Below, in pieces: positions 35,544 through 44,423 of a stretch of DNA of 64,000 nt. The notes under the pieces were generated by a model that saw only the letters and a list, made by a program, of their open reading frames with translations, was not told the origin of the DNA and did no database searches. Position 1 is the stretch's first letter, and each line of letters begins with the position of its first letter. Both the position numbers and the translations under genes were made by a program. The stretch comes from Hymenobacter sp. CRA2 (GTDB lineage: Bacteria > Bacteroidota > Bacteroidia > Cytophagales > Hymenobacteraceae), in contig NZ_MVBC01000001.1 of the NCBI RefSeq assembly GCF_002007105.1, positions 372,001 to 436,000 of the forward strand, in the 5' to 3' direction.

Positions 35544-38429
35544 ATGACCGACGACGCTGCTGCTCCCAAAAAACTCTTCCTGCTCGACGCCTTCGCGCTG
35601 ATTTACCGCTCGCACTTCGCGTTCAGCAAAAACCCGCGCATCAACTCCAAGGGCCTCAATACCGGCGCCATCCTGGGCTTCACCAACACGCTGGTGGAAG
35701 TGCTGCAGAAGGAAAAGCCCACCCACATCGGCGTGGCTTTCGACGCGGCCAAGAAAACCTTCCGCCACGAGCAGTACGCCGATTACAAAGCTCACCGCCA
35801 GGCCATGCCCGAGGACATTGGCGTGGCCATTCCCTACATCAAGCAGATCATCACGGCCTTCCGCATCCCCATTCTCAAGGTGGATGGCTTTGAGGCCGAC
35901 GACGTCATCGGCACCCTGGCCCAGCAGGCCGAGAAGCAGGGCTTCGAGGTGTACATGATGACACCCGATAAGGACTACTGCCAGCTCGTAACCGAGAACA
36001 TCAAGCAGTACCGTCCCGCTTTCATGGGCAACGCAGCCGAGGTCATCGACGTGGAGCGCGTGCGGGAAAAGTTCGGCGTGGAGCGCGTGGAGCAAGTTAT
36101 CGACATCCTCGGGCTGATGGGCGACGCCTCCGACAACATCCCGGGCATTCCGGGCATCGGCGAGAAGACGGCCAAGACGCTCATCGAGAAGTTTGGCTCG
36201 GTGGAAAACCTGATTGCCAATACCGACCAACTCAAGGGCAAGCAGCGCGAAAACGTGGAGCAGTACGCCCAGCAGGGCCTCATGTCCAAGGAGCTGGCCA
36301 CCATCCACACCTCCGTACCCATCGACTTCCGGCCCGACGAACTGTCGCTGGAAAAGCCCGACGGCCACACGCTCAAGACCTTGTTTGAGGAGCTGGAATT
36401 CCGCCAGCTGGCGGCCCGCATCCTCGAAGACGCCGGCCGCCCCGGCGCGGCCCCGGGCGCCGGCGGCACCCGCGGTGCCCGCCGCCCCAAAGTGGCCAGC
36501 GGCGGCCCCGGTCTGTTCGACTCGGCCGACGACGCCGTGAAACGCTCGGCCGAAGGCGCCGACGCCGACGAAATCGAGCTGGACGAGCCGGAGTTTGTGG
36601 GCTCGCGCCGCACCCTCGGCGACGTGCCCCACCAGTACCACCTCGTCGACTCGCCCGGCGCCCGCAAGAGCCTGGTGCAGTTCCTGCTCAAGCAGAAGGA
36701 AGTCAGCTTCGACACCGAAACCACCGGCCTCGACACCATGACGGCCCGGCTGGTGGGCCTCTCCTTCTGCTGGCACGTGGGCGAAGCCTACTACGTGCCC
36801 GTGCCTTGGGGCCCCGACGACATGGAGGCCGCCCAGGCCATCGTCGATGAGTTCCGGCCCTTCTTCGACGCGGAAAACGTGACCAAGATCGGGCAGAACA
36901 TCAAGTACGACCTGAGCATCCTCAAGCACTACGGCGTGACGGTGCGCGGGCCGCTATTCGACACCATGCTGGCCCACTACCTGCTGGAGCCCGACATGCG
37001 CCACAACATGGACGTGCTGGCCGAAACCTACCTGCACTACTCCCCCATCAGCATTCTGGAGCTGATCGGGCCCAAGGGCAAAAACCAGAAGACGATGGGC
37101 GACATTCCGCCCGCCGAGGTGAAGGACTACGCCTGCGAAGACGCCGACGTGACCCTGCAGCTCAAGCACGTGTTTGAGCCGCGCCTCGAAGAGCAAGGCC
37201 TGCTCCCGCTGCTCAACGACGTGGAAAACCCCTTGGTACCGGTGCTGGCCGACATCGAGTACGAAGGCGTGCGCATCGATGCCTCGGCCTTGTCGGAGTA
37301 CTCCGGCACCTTGCAGGGCTACATCACGGAGGTAGAGGAGCAGATTTTCAAGATCAGCGGGGAGCCGTTCAACATCGGCTCGCCCAAGCAGCTCGGCGAA
37401 GTGCTTTTCGATAAGCTGCAGCTCGGCGGCAAGCCCAAAAAGACCAAAACCGGGCAGTACGCCACCGGCGAGGAAATCCTGAGCGTGCTGGCCGCCGAGC
37501 ACCCCATTGCCGCCCTGGTGCTGGAGCAGCGCCAGCTCACCAAGCTCAAGAGCACCTACGTGGATGCCCTGCCGCAGCTGGTATGCGAAACGGACGGCCG
37601 CATCCACACCAGCTTCAACCAAGCCGTGACGGCCACCGGGCGCCTCTCCAGCACCAACCCCAACCTGCAGAACATTCCGATTCGCACGGAGAAGGGCCGG
37701 GAAATCCGCCGGGCCTTCGTGCCGCGCGACGCTGACCACCTGCTCGTGGCGGCCGATTACTCGCAGATCGAGCTGCGCATCATGGCTTCCTTCTCGCAGG
37801 ACCCGACGATGATTGAGTCGTTCCGCCAGGGCATCGACATTCACCAGAGTACGGCCAGCAAAATCTTCAACGTGCCGCTGGCGCAAGTAGATGGGGATAT
37901 GCGCCGCAAGGCCAAAACGGCCAACTTCGGCATCATCTACGGCATTTCGGCCTTCGGACTGGCCCAGCGCCTGAGCATCGGCCGCAAGGAAGCCACCGAC
38001 CTGATCGACGCCTACTTCCAGGAATTCCCGGCCGTGAAGCAGTACATGGACGAGAGCATCCGCCGGGCCCGCGACCTGGAATACGCCGAGACGCTACTGG
38101 GCCGCCGCCGCTACCTGCGCGACATCAACTCGCGCAACGCCACGCTGCGCGGCTACACCGAGCGCAACGCCATCAACGCTCCCATCCAGGGCACTGCGGC
38201 CGACATCATCAAGGTGGCCATGATTCACATCCACGACTGGCTGCAGCAGGAAAAGCTGGCCACGCGCATGATTCTGCAGGTGCACGACGAATTGGTGTTC
38301 GACGCGCCCAAGGAGGAAGTGGAGTTCATTCAGCCCCACATCAAGCGCCTGATGGCCGACGCGCTGCCCATGCAGGTGCCGCTGGAAGTGGAAATCGGGA
38401 CGGGCACCAACTGGCTGGAGGCGCACTAA
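35544..38429 (+). CDS. polA: DNA polymerase I
   Basis: Removes RNA primers and fills gaps during replication and repair. The 961-residue protein has all three domains. The 5' nuclease (about 1-300) has KKLFLLDAFALIYRSHFAF, VDGFEADDVIG and LMGDASDNIPGIPGIGEKTA. A Gly/Ala-rich linker (about 305-350) follows. The 3'-5' exonuclease has intact metal residues (FDTETTGLD with Asp390 and Glu392, YDLSILKHYGV, YACEDADVT), so proofreading is probably active. The polymerase has motif A with Asp738 (ADYSQIELRIMASF), motif B (RRKAKTANFGIIYG) and motif C with Asp915 (VHDELVFD). ATG 35544 is chosen since the family begins there. Confidence 0.97.
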   Translation: MTDDAAAPKKLFLLDAFALIYRSHFAFSKNPRINSKGLNTGAILGFTNTLVEVLQKEKPTHIGVAFDAAKKTFRHEQYADYKAHRQAMPEDIGVAIPYIKQIITAFRIPILKVDGFEADDVIGTLAQQAEKQGFEVYMMTPDKDYCQLVTENIKQYRPAFMGNAAEVIDVERVREKFGVERVEQVIDILGLMGDASDNIPGIPGIGEKTAKTLIEKFGSVENLIANTDQLKGKQRENVEQYAQQGLMSKELATIHTSVPIDFRPDELSLEKPDGHTLKTLFEELEFRQLAARILEDAGRPGAAPGAGGTRGARRPKVASGGPGLFDSADDAVKRSAEGADADEIELDEPEFVGSRRTLGDVPHQYHLVDSPGARKSLVQFLLKQKEVSFDTETTGLDTMTARLVGLSFCWHVGEAYYVPVPWGPDDMEAAQAIVDEFRPFFDAENVTKIGQNIKYDLSILKHYGVTVRGPLFDTMLAHYLLEPDMRHNMDVLAETYLHYSPISILELIGPKGKNQKTMGDIPPAEVKDYACEDADVTLQLKHVFEPRLEEQGLLPLLNDVENPLVPVLADIEYEGVRIDASALSEYSGTLQGYITEVEEQIFKISGEPFNIGSPKQLGEVLFDKLQLGGKPKKTKTGQYATGEEILSVLAAEHPIAALVLEQRQLTKLKSTYVDALPQLVCETDGRIHTSFNQAVTATGRLSSTNPNLQNIPIRTEKGREIRRAFVPRDADHLLVAADYSQIELRIMASFSQDPTMIESFRQGIDIHQSTASKIFNVPLAQVDGDMRRKAKTANFGIIYGISAFGLAQRLSIGRKEATDLIDAYFQEFPAVKQYMDESIRRARDLEYAETLLGRRRYLRDINSRNATLRGYTERNAINAPIQGTAADIIKVAMIHIHDWLQQEKLATRMILQVHDELVFDAPKEEVEFIQPHIKRLMADALPMQVPLEVEIGTGTNWLEAH

Positions 38430-38450
38430 GTGCTTAGCTACCTAAAAGCA

Positions 38451-38486
38451 AAAAAGAGCGGCTCGTTGGCACGGGCCGCTCTTTTT
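38451..38486. terminator. bidirectional terminator after polA
   Basis: Stem AAAAAGAGCGGC (38451-38462) with GCCGCTCTTTTT (38475-38486), serving polA on the plus strand and the lipocalin-like gene on the minus strand. Confidence 0.85.
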
Positions 38487-38502
38487 ATTGATCAGTGCTG
38501 GA

Positions 38503-38949
38503 TCAGATAGCCGTGTAGGTTCGGCGGACAACAAGCTTCACGCCGTTCGTGGTAGCAGTGGCCGACAGCACGAATTGGGCGTCGTTCAGCTCTTCAATTT
38601 CCCACGAGCCACCGTCGTAGCCCAGTATCATGTAGGTCAGGTACTGCCCAGCTACCGACCAGACGCCCTCCAGACCTTGCGCGGCCGTGGGGGTGCACCG
38701 CACAGTTCCCTCGTCCATACTCATAACGCTGCTGGCCTGAAATTTCAGGGTGTTGTCCTTTTTGCAGGCGGCGTAAGCGTTGAAGGTGCTTACGGGAGCG
38801 GCCGTGCCTAGCTGCTCGGTCTCGTCCGTCAGCGTCCAGGTTTGGCCCATCAGCAATTGCGAGTCGGTCTTGGGCTTGGGGTTGTTTTTGCCGCACGAAA
38901 CCAGCAGGCCGGCAACCGCCAAGGTAGAGAGTAGTATTACTTGTTTCAT
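38503..38949 (-). CDS. lipocalin-like lipoprotein (paralogue 1)
   Basis: A 148-residue lipoprotein: MKQVILLSTLAVAGLLVSCGK with lipobox LLVSC, then a small beta-barrel-like domain of the lipocalin_4/5 type (SQLLMGQTWTLTDETE, CKKDNTLKFQASSVMSMDEG, GVWSVAGQYLTYMIL, WEIEELNDAQFVLSAT). The pair CxKDx...F and EIxELNDxxxVL is shared with the genes at 39099 and 40826. Ligand unknown. Confidence 0.85.
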   Translation of the reverse strand: MKQVILLSTLAVAGLLVSCGKNNPKPKTDSQLLMGQTWTLTDETEQLGTAAPVSTFNAYAACKKDNTLKFQASSVMSMDEGTVRCTPTAAQGLEGVWSVAGQYLTYMILGYDGGSWEIEELNDAQFVLSATATTNGVKLVVRRTYTAI

Positions 38950-39098
38950 GAGAAAGAAAGTTATGCAATAGTGGCCAGCCCCGATAGGCACCTTATTTGA
39001 CCATGGCACTTGGTATCGTGCCAGAACACAATTCGACTCGCCAAAGCTACAAGACGGTATTGGATACCCACTTCACTCCTCAGTGTTTTTCAAGGGCA

Positions 39099-39575
39099 TT
39101 ACTGCCCGGAGTAAGTCATGCGGTAGGCTTCGTTTACGGTAGTGCCATTCGGCAGATTATACTGGGAGTCGTAGGTGAGCACCATACGGGTGTCCGTCAG
39201 CTCGGCAATGGTGTATTCGTAGGCTACATCGTTGGTCAGGCCAAACAGAAGTTTGGACTCGTCGGCCGTGGTGAACCGCCAGTCGCCGCTGTACTCCTGC
39301 GGCTCGCCGGCCCGGCAGTTGTTGGTACCGGTATAGTATATCAGGCTTTTATCGGCCACGAAGCGGTACGAATCATCCTTGAGGCAGCTCTGGATACTGG
39401 CGTAGTCGTCGTATCTGCTACTGCCACCGTTGACGGTGTGTGAATACGCTGTAAGGCGCCAGTTTTTGCTGGTCAATAGCTCGGTGCGGGTGGGTTGTGG
39501 GTCCGTTTTCTTATCACAGGCACCGAGGCCGACCAAAGCCATGATGAGGCCGGCTGCCATAAAAACTCTGTTCAT
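39099..39575 (-). CDS. lipocalin-like lipoprotein (paralogue 2)
   Basis: A 158-residue lipoprotein (MNRVFMAAGLIMALVGLGACDK, lipobox GLGAC) with the same core as its neighbours: TELLTSKNWRLTAYS, SCLKDDSYRFVADKSLIYY, YSGDWRFTTADESKLLFGL, YTIAELTDTRMVLTYDSQ. It ends with a strand YRMTYSG. Predicted outer-membrane or inner-membrane lipid anchor; ligand unknown. Confidence 0.85.
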   Translation of the reverse strand: MNRVFMAAGLIMALVGLGACDKKTDPQPTRTELLTSKNWRLTAYSHTVNGGSSRYDDYASIQSCLKDDSYRFVADKSLIYYTGTNNCRAGEPQEYSGDWRFTTADESKLLFGLTNDVAYEYTIAELTDTRMVLTYDSQYNLPNGTTVNEAYRMTYSGQ

Positions 39576-39784
39576 ACGGGTAGAGGTAAAAGAGAAGGAG
39601 GAAATGATGTCGCGGCAGATACCCAGACTCCGAATGGTTCTTCCTATGCCATCTGGTCTGCGGTACGGGCATGACCACCCGTCGGCTCGTTGCGTTGCAT
39701 CTGATGTTAGATTGAGGGCACTTCGCCTGAACCCGAGCTCCTACCCACCTGTTAACAAGACTGCGCCGCGCTTACGCCTGCTTT

Positions 39785-40762
39785 ATGACTTCATCTGCTT
39801 TCGACGCCGTGGTTATCGGCGCCGGTCCCGTGGGCCTGGCCTGCGCCATCGAAATTCAACGCCGCGGCCTCTCGGTCATGGTCATCGATAAGGGGGCCCT
39901 GGTCAACTCCATTATCGGGTACCCCACCAACATGGAGTTTTTCTCCACGCCCGAGCTGCTCGAAATCGGCGGGCACCCGTTCGTAACGGCCAACTACAAG
40001 CCCCACCGCGAAGAAGGCCTGGACTACTACCAGCGCGTGGCCCGCGCCGAAGGCCTTGCCCTGCGCCTGTACGAGCGCGTGACCGGCCTAGTCGGGGAGC
40101 CCGGCGCCTACCGCGTGCTGACCGAAAAAGGCGAAATCACGACGCGCTACGTGGTGGTAGCCACCGGTTTCTACGACGTGCCCGTGCTGCTGAACGTGCC
40201 CGGCGAAGACCTGCCTCACGTGAGCCACTACTACAAGGAGCCCTACGCGCACGCCGGCCAACGCGTCGTGGTCGTCGGGGCCAAGAATTCCGCCGCCAAA
40301 GCCGCCCTCGCCCTTACGCGCTCCGGCGCCCAGGCCACGCTCGTGGTGCGCGGCGCCGACGTCAGCCCCTCCGTGAAGTACTGGATTCGACCCGACTTGC
40401 TGAACCGCATTGCCGAAGGCCGCATTGCGGCGCATTTTCAGACCACCGTGCAGGCCATCCGCCTCGGCGAAGTAGACTTGCTCACGCCCGAAGGCCCGCT
40501 CACCGTGCCCGCCGACTACGTGTACGCCCTCACCGGCTACCGCCCCGACTACCGCTTTTTGCAGGCCTTGGGCATCAGCACCGAGCCCGATACGGCCTGC
40601 ACCCCCACCTACCACCCCGATACCTTCGAAACCAACCGCCCCGGCGTGTACCTGGCCGGCACGGTGTGCGGCGGGCTGAACACCAGCCGCTGGTTTATCG
40701 AAAACGGCCGCCACCACGCCCGCATCATCGCCGAGCACCTGGCGGCGGTACCGGCCCAATAA
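39785..40762 (+). CDS. ypdA: YpdA family bacillithiol disulfide reductase
   Basis: NADPH-dependent flavoprotein that reduces oxidised bacillithiol disulfide. The 325-residue protein has the FAD dinucleotide fold at the N-terminus (DAVVIGAGPVGLACAIEIQRRGL) and the YpdA-specific NSIIGYPTNMEFFSTPELLEIGG in place of a CxxC redox site. The NADPH fold is GQRVVVVGAKNSAAKAALAL, and the C-terminal FAD contact is PGVYLAGTVCGGLNTSRWFIENG. It stands alone between lipocalin-like genes on the other strand. Bacillithiol is known in Bacteroidota, so this assignment fits the host. Confidence 0.93.
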   Translation: MTSSAFDAVVIGAGPVGLACAIEIQRRGLSVMVIDKGALVNSIIGYPTNMEFFSTPELLEIGGHPFVTANYKPHREEGLDYYQRVARAEGLALRLYERVTGLVGEPGAYRVLTEKGEITTRYVVVATGFYDVPVLLNVPGEDLPHVSHYYKEPYAHAGQRVVVVGAKNSAAKAALALTRSGAQATLVVRGADVSPSVKYWIRPDLLNRIAEGRIAAHFQTTVQAIRLGEVDLLTPEGPLTVPADYVYALTGYRPDYRFLQALGISTEPDTACTPTYHPDTFETNRPGVYLAGTVCGGLNTSRWFIENGRHHARIIAEHLAAVPAQ

Positions 40763-40763
40763 A

Positions 40764-40804
40764 CTACGGCCGCCGGCGCACGCAAAGCGCACCGGCGGCC
40801 GTAG
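40764..40804. terminator. bidirectional terminator
   Basis: Thirteen-bp perfect stem CTACGGCCGCCGG (40764-40776) with its complement at 40792-40804, between convergent ypdA and the third lipocalin-like gene. Confidence 0.75.
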
Positions 40805-40825
40805 CCGACTGCGACCGCAGCAACG

Positions 40826-41317
40826 CTAGTGCTTGCTGAAGACGAAGGTGAACGTGTAATCCACGTTGTTGTAGGTCTGCACCCCACTCAGCTTCATTGT
40901 GTTGTCGTTCATCTCCACGATGTTGTAGCTGCTGTTGGGCTGTCCTTGCAGGGTGGTGCTCAGGATGGTTTCGGTGCTGTTGAACGACCACGTGCCGGTG
41001 TAGCTCTGCGGGTGGGTCGGGTCACACTTGCTCGCGCCCTCGCTCAGGGTATAGGCGCTGGGCTTTTCAAAGCGCAGCAGGTCATCCTTGTCGCAGTCGT
41101 CCATGGTGGCAAACACATCGGTGACAAGGGTACCGTCTTGCCGCCGGAGGGCCGGGCTGACTGTTTCGGCCGTCATGATCCAGTCCTTGCCGGTCAGCAT
41201 ATCGGTCTTGGTTTTCGGCGACGGGTCACCGCCTTTGTCCTTATCCTTCTTATCGCAGGCCGAAAGAACGGTGGCGGCCGCCAGGGCCAGGTACAGGGGG
41301 AAGCGCAGGGTTTTCAT
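40826..41317 (-). CDS. lipocalin-like lipoprotein (paralogue 3)
   Basis: A 163-residue lipoprotein (MKTLRFPLYLALAAATVLSACDK, lipobox LSAC) followed by a Lys/Asp-rich linker (KKDKDKGGDPSPKTK). The same domain as its neighbours follows: TDMLTGKDWIMTAETV, DCDKDDLLRFEKPSAYTLSEGA, YTGTWSFNSTETIL, YNIVEMNDNTMKLSGVQTY. ATG 41317 opens the signal peptide. The three copies probably arose by local duplication. Confidence 0.85.
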   Translation of the reverse strand: MKTLRFPLYLALAAATVLSACDKKDKDKGGDPSPKTKTDMLTGKDWIMTAETVSPALRRQDGTLVTDVFATMDDCDKDDLLRFEKPSAYTLSEGASKCDPTHPQSYTGTWSFNSTETILSTTLQGQPNSSYNIVEMNDNTMKLSGVQTYNNVDYTFTFVFSKH

Positions 41318-41499
41318 AGCGGTAGGCTGGGTTTGAGTGGCGTTTGATTGTGATGCAAACCTAGCCGCCCCAACTACCTTATTCATAATTTTTACCAGAC
41401 ACGATTGGGTTATATCAATCAACACATAACTCCCTCGGTAAGAAATTATCAGCGCGAGGCATCACATCTACATGCTAGCCGCACCGGGTAAAAGCACAA

Positions 41500-41537
41500 A
41501 AAAAGCCGCCCCTGCTCGTTGGCAGGGGCGGCTTTTT
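41500..41537. terminator. strong terminator
   Basis: Sixteen-bp perfect stem AAAAAGCCGCCCCTGC (41500-41515) with its complement at 41522-41537, ending in T5. It follows the SGNH hydrolase gene on the minus strand. Confidence 0.85.
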
Positions 41538-41554
41538 AGCTGATCTAAAACGTA

Positions 41555-42973
41555 TTACTGCGGGAAGATTACGCCGCGGTAGTCGTTCGGATTGACGAAC
41601 GGAATAGATGCTCCGTAGGTCGAGTTGATGGTCCGAACCATTTCGTTGGCAATAATTGCATAGCCACGCGGCGTGGGGTGCACCCCATCAAGGGAGAAGA
41701 GGTTGCCCGACAGGAAGCTGGCCGAATTGGTCGTGGCGTTGATACCGAAGCCATTGGCAGCGATGCTGGCAAAGAAGGCGTTGGCGTCAAATACGGCTAG
41801 GCCTTTTGCGGCAGCTTTGTTTCGGAGCGCCGTGTTGAACCCGTTCGTGGCATTGGATACCGTCGTCTGCTCGGTGGCATCCAGTACAAAAGTACTGGGA
41901 ATAGGGTTGCCAGCGGATAAGCCAAACAGCTGGGTAGTATCTACTTGCGCAGCCAGCAAAAACAGAGACAGGCCAGCAGCAGGTTGGCCGGTTTGCCGGT
42001 ACAGGTCGCGCCATACCCGACCGGTACGCTGACCAATCAGCCCTGCATAAGGCGAGAAAGTGAGCGTAAACAGCACACTGCCTCCACTGGCGTCCCGGAT
42101 ATTAGCCACCGGCACGGTCAAGCGCGTTACCGGAGCAGGCGGGGCAATGAGTCCTGTAGTGACCACTACTGCAGGAATGCTATTGCCTGCCAGCGTAGCT
42201 TTCAGGGTCGGACCTACCGTGGTAAAGAACGGCACATTGGTTACGTCCGGAATCAGGCCTACAATCCCTTTGGCTCCGTTTGCCGTCAAATCATCCAGAA
42301 TGGCGTTGGCCTTGGCAGTAAAGTCGTTGAGGGGCGTAACGGAGCTGGAGCTTCCGCCGGCGGTGGCATAGCCCAGCACGTCGTTGTTGCCCAGCCAGAA
42401 CGAGAAAAACGTGGGGTTCGAAGCCGCTACACGCTGACGGTACGTTTGCGTGGGCGTAGCGTCCGGGGTAATGCGCTCAAACAAGGGGTTGCCCTGCACG
42501 CTGCCGTAGCCCGGCGTTTCGATGTCGGACATGCGAATGCCCGGCACGCCGAGGTTGTTGATCGGGTCGGTATACTTGGTGTACAGCGGCCGAGCAGCCG
42601 TGCTGCCGGCGCGCAGGGCCAGGTTCGTGGTTACAGGAGCGGTGATAGGCGTCCCCTGCGGCGTGAAGCCTGCAAGGCGGAGGTAGCCGGTGCCGTTGGC
42701 CTGTGTCTCGGTAAACAGCGGTTGGTTGAATTCTCCCCCCCCCACTAGTTTGAACTGCTGCGCCAGGATGCTCGGGTAGGAACTCAACTGCCCTTCGCGG
42801 TACAAGCCGTTGTCGCCGTAGCCCGCCGTCAGGGAGTTGCCGACCGCGATGTAGCGCGAGAAATCGGCTGAGCCCCGGTCTGCCTTGGGCGCATCGAGCT
42901 CCGGCTGGCAGCTGCCCAGCGCCAAGCCCAGCAAAGCCAGCGCCGGCGCACCTTTTTTCAGAAAAGTATACAT
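41555..42973 (-). CDS. SGNH/GDSL hydrolase lipoprotein
   Basis: Predicted esterase on the cell envelope. The 472-residue lipoprotein (MYTFLKKGAPALALLGLALGSCQ) carries block I as YIAVGNSLTAGYGDNG (GNS instead of GDS, Ser retained), block II near NNLGVPGIRMSD, block III as FSFWLGNNDVLG, and block V DGVHPTPRGYAIIANE with the catalytic Asp-His. All catalytic blocks are present. It lies directly downstream of the FadL-type porin (26-bp gap), a pair seen repeatedly in Bacteroidota. This suggests hydrolysis of a lipid or ester that the porin imports. Confidence 0.92.
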   Translation of the reverse strand: MYTFLKKGAPALALLGLALGSCQPELDAPKADRGSADFSRYIAVGNSLTAGYGDNGLYREGQLSSYPSILAQQFKLVGGGEFNQPLFTETQANGTGYLRLAGFTPQGTPITAPVTTNLALRAGSTAARPLYTKYTDPINNLGVPGIRMSDIETPGYGSVQGNPLFERITPDATPTQTYRQRVAASNPTFFSFWLGNNDVLGYATAGGSSSSVTPLNDFTAKANAILDDLTANGAKGIVGLIPDVTNVPFFTTVGPTLKATLAGNSIPAVVVTTGLIAPPAPVTRLTVPVANIRDASGGSVLFTLTFSPYAGLIGQRTGRVWRDLYRQTGQPAAGLSLFLLAAQVDTTQLFGLSAGNPIPSTFVLDATEQTTVSNATNGFNTALRNKAAAKGLAVFDANAFFASIAANGFGINATTNSASFLSGNLFSLDGVHPTPRGYAIIANEMVRTINSTYGASIPFVNPNDYRGVIFPQ

Positions 42974-42998
42974 GATCAGAAGAGTGCGAAGCGAGGAA

Positions 42999-44249
42999 TT
43001 AGAAGGTATAGTTCAGCCCGATGCCGGGGATGACGATGTTGGTTTTGTAGGTCCCGGCAATGCGGTCGTTGGCCGTGCCGTTGTTCACCAATTCTTCGTA
43101 GGTCTGCGTGCGCTTCTTAACGGTGAGGAATTGGGCCGAAACGTCGACGCCAAAATGCTCACCAATCTTGTAGCTCACCCCGGCCGTAGCGCCGTAGCGG
43201 TCATTGTCCGGCGTCTCGGGAGTCAGGAAGCCGTCTTTCACCGGCGACTGGTCGTAGCTACCGCCGGCACGTACGGTCAGGGCATCAGTCACCTTGTACT
43301 GGCCGCCGAGGCGGAAGGTCAGTGCGTCCTGGTACTCGCGGCGCGAAGAGCTTACCGTCGAGCCGTTGATGGGCGCGTTGAAGTTGAAGGTCAGGTTCTG
43401 GTAGCGGCTCCAGGTAGCGAAGTTCACGTCCAGGCCGAGGGTCAGCTTTTCCGTGGGCATGAGACCAATACCAATGGTCGTGGTGGCGGGCAGCGGCAGC
43501 GTCACGTCAAACTTGGTGGCCTGAAAGCGGCTCTGCAGCGATGGAGTGACGCCCGTGATGGTTGCGTCGCCGCCTTTCACGGTGGCGTCTACCTTGGAGC
43601 GGTGGCTGATGCCAAAGCTCAGCTTGTCGCTGGGCTTAAAGAAGATACCGGCATTCCAGCCGTATTTCACGTCGGTGGTGCCATCTAGCTCGATGTGGCC
43701 ACCGGCCGGGTCCTGAATGTCGCGCTGCAGGTTGACGGCCCCGTACGCCAGAGCGACCAAGCCGCCACCGATGCTCAGGTTGTCGGTAATGGCGTAGCTC
43801 ACCGTGGGCTGCACGAAAACGGATGTCAGGTCGATGCTGGTCAGCGACGTACGGCCTTCCCATCCGTCGGCGTAGTCGAGCTTCGAGCCGAAGGGCGTGT
43901 ATACCGCAATACCCGCCTTCCACTTGCCCTCGGCCGGCCCAAAGCCTGCGTACAGGTTAAACGGGGTGGTGGTGGTATTGTCGAGTTGGCGCTCTGCGCC
44001 GCCGTACTGCGAACGGAATGCCTGGCGAGCCATCGTGGCATTCACGCCGATCTGCACGCCTCGCTCGCGCACCATAGCCAGCGCACCGGGGTTGTAGAAC
44101 ATGGAAGCTTGGTCCAGCGCCAGGCCCGTGCCTACGCCACCCATGCCGTTGTTCTTCTGCCCAGCCAGCGTGACCTGGAAACCGCCGGCCTGTGCGGCCG
44201 TGGCGCCCAGCAGAGCACCCCCGGCGAGAAGTAGATGTTTTAGGTTCAT
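42999..44249 (-). CDS. OmpP1/FadL family outer membrane porin
   Basis: A 416-residue outer-membrane beta-barrel that probably takes up hydrophobic compounds. Signal peptide (MNLKHLLLAGGALLGATAAQA) followed by the FadL N-terminal hatch: GGFQVTLAGQKNNGMGGVGTG and SMFYNPGALAMVRERGVQIGVN. It carries the family motif FGISHRSKVDATVKGG and the final strand VIPGIGLNYTF. ATG 44249 is chosen for the signal peptide; the upstream extension is non-coding. First gene of the porin-hydrolase operon. Confidence 0.93.
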   Translation of the reverse strand: MNLKHLLLAGGALLGATAAQAGGFQVTLAGQKNNGMGGVGTGLALDQASMFYNPGALAMVRERGVQIGVNATMARQAFRSQYGGAERQLDNTTTTPFNLYAGFGPAEGKWKAGIAVYTPFGSKLDYADGWEGRTSLTSIDLTSVFVQPTVSYAITDNLSIGGGLVALAYGAVNLQRDIQDPAGGHIELDGTTDVKYGWNAGIFFKPSDKLSFGISHRSKVDATVKGGDATITGVTPSLQSRFQATKFDVTLPLPATTTIGIGLMPTEKLTLGLDVNFATWSRYQNLTFNFNAPINGSTVSSSRREYQDALTFRLGGQYKVTDALTVRAGGSYDQSPVKDGFLTPETPDNDRYGATAGVSYKIGEHFGVDVSAQFLTVKKRTQTYEELVNNGTANDRIAGTYKTNIVIPGIGLNYTF

Positions 44250-44423
44250 ACCCGAGAAAAAAAGGGAAAAGGGGTTGTGTGAGCTAAATGTAGGGGGGAA
44301 ACCACGAACTAACAATGCGGCATGCCGAGTATTTTGCTCGTGGGAGTGAGTAATTACTACTTGGCGCAAATAACGTGGAACAAGCTGACAGATTGCGCGC
44401 AGAAACTGATGCCGAAAAGCCGT

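Noticed and set aside
41555-42973. Inactive GDSL enzyme because of GNS instead of GDS
   Set aside because: The Ser is kept and blocks III (GNND) and V (DxxH) are intact, so activity is likely; GNS occurs in other Bacteroidota members.
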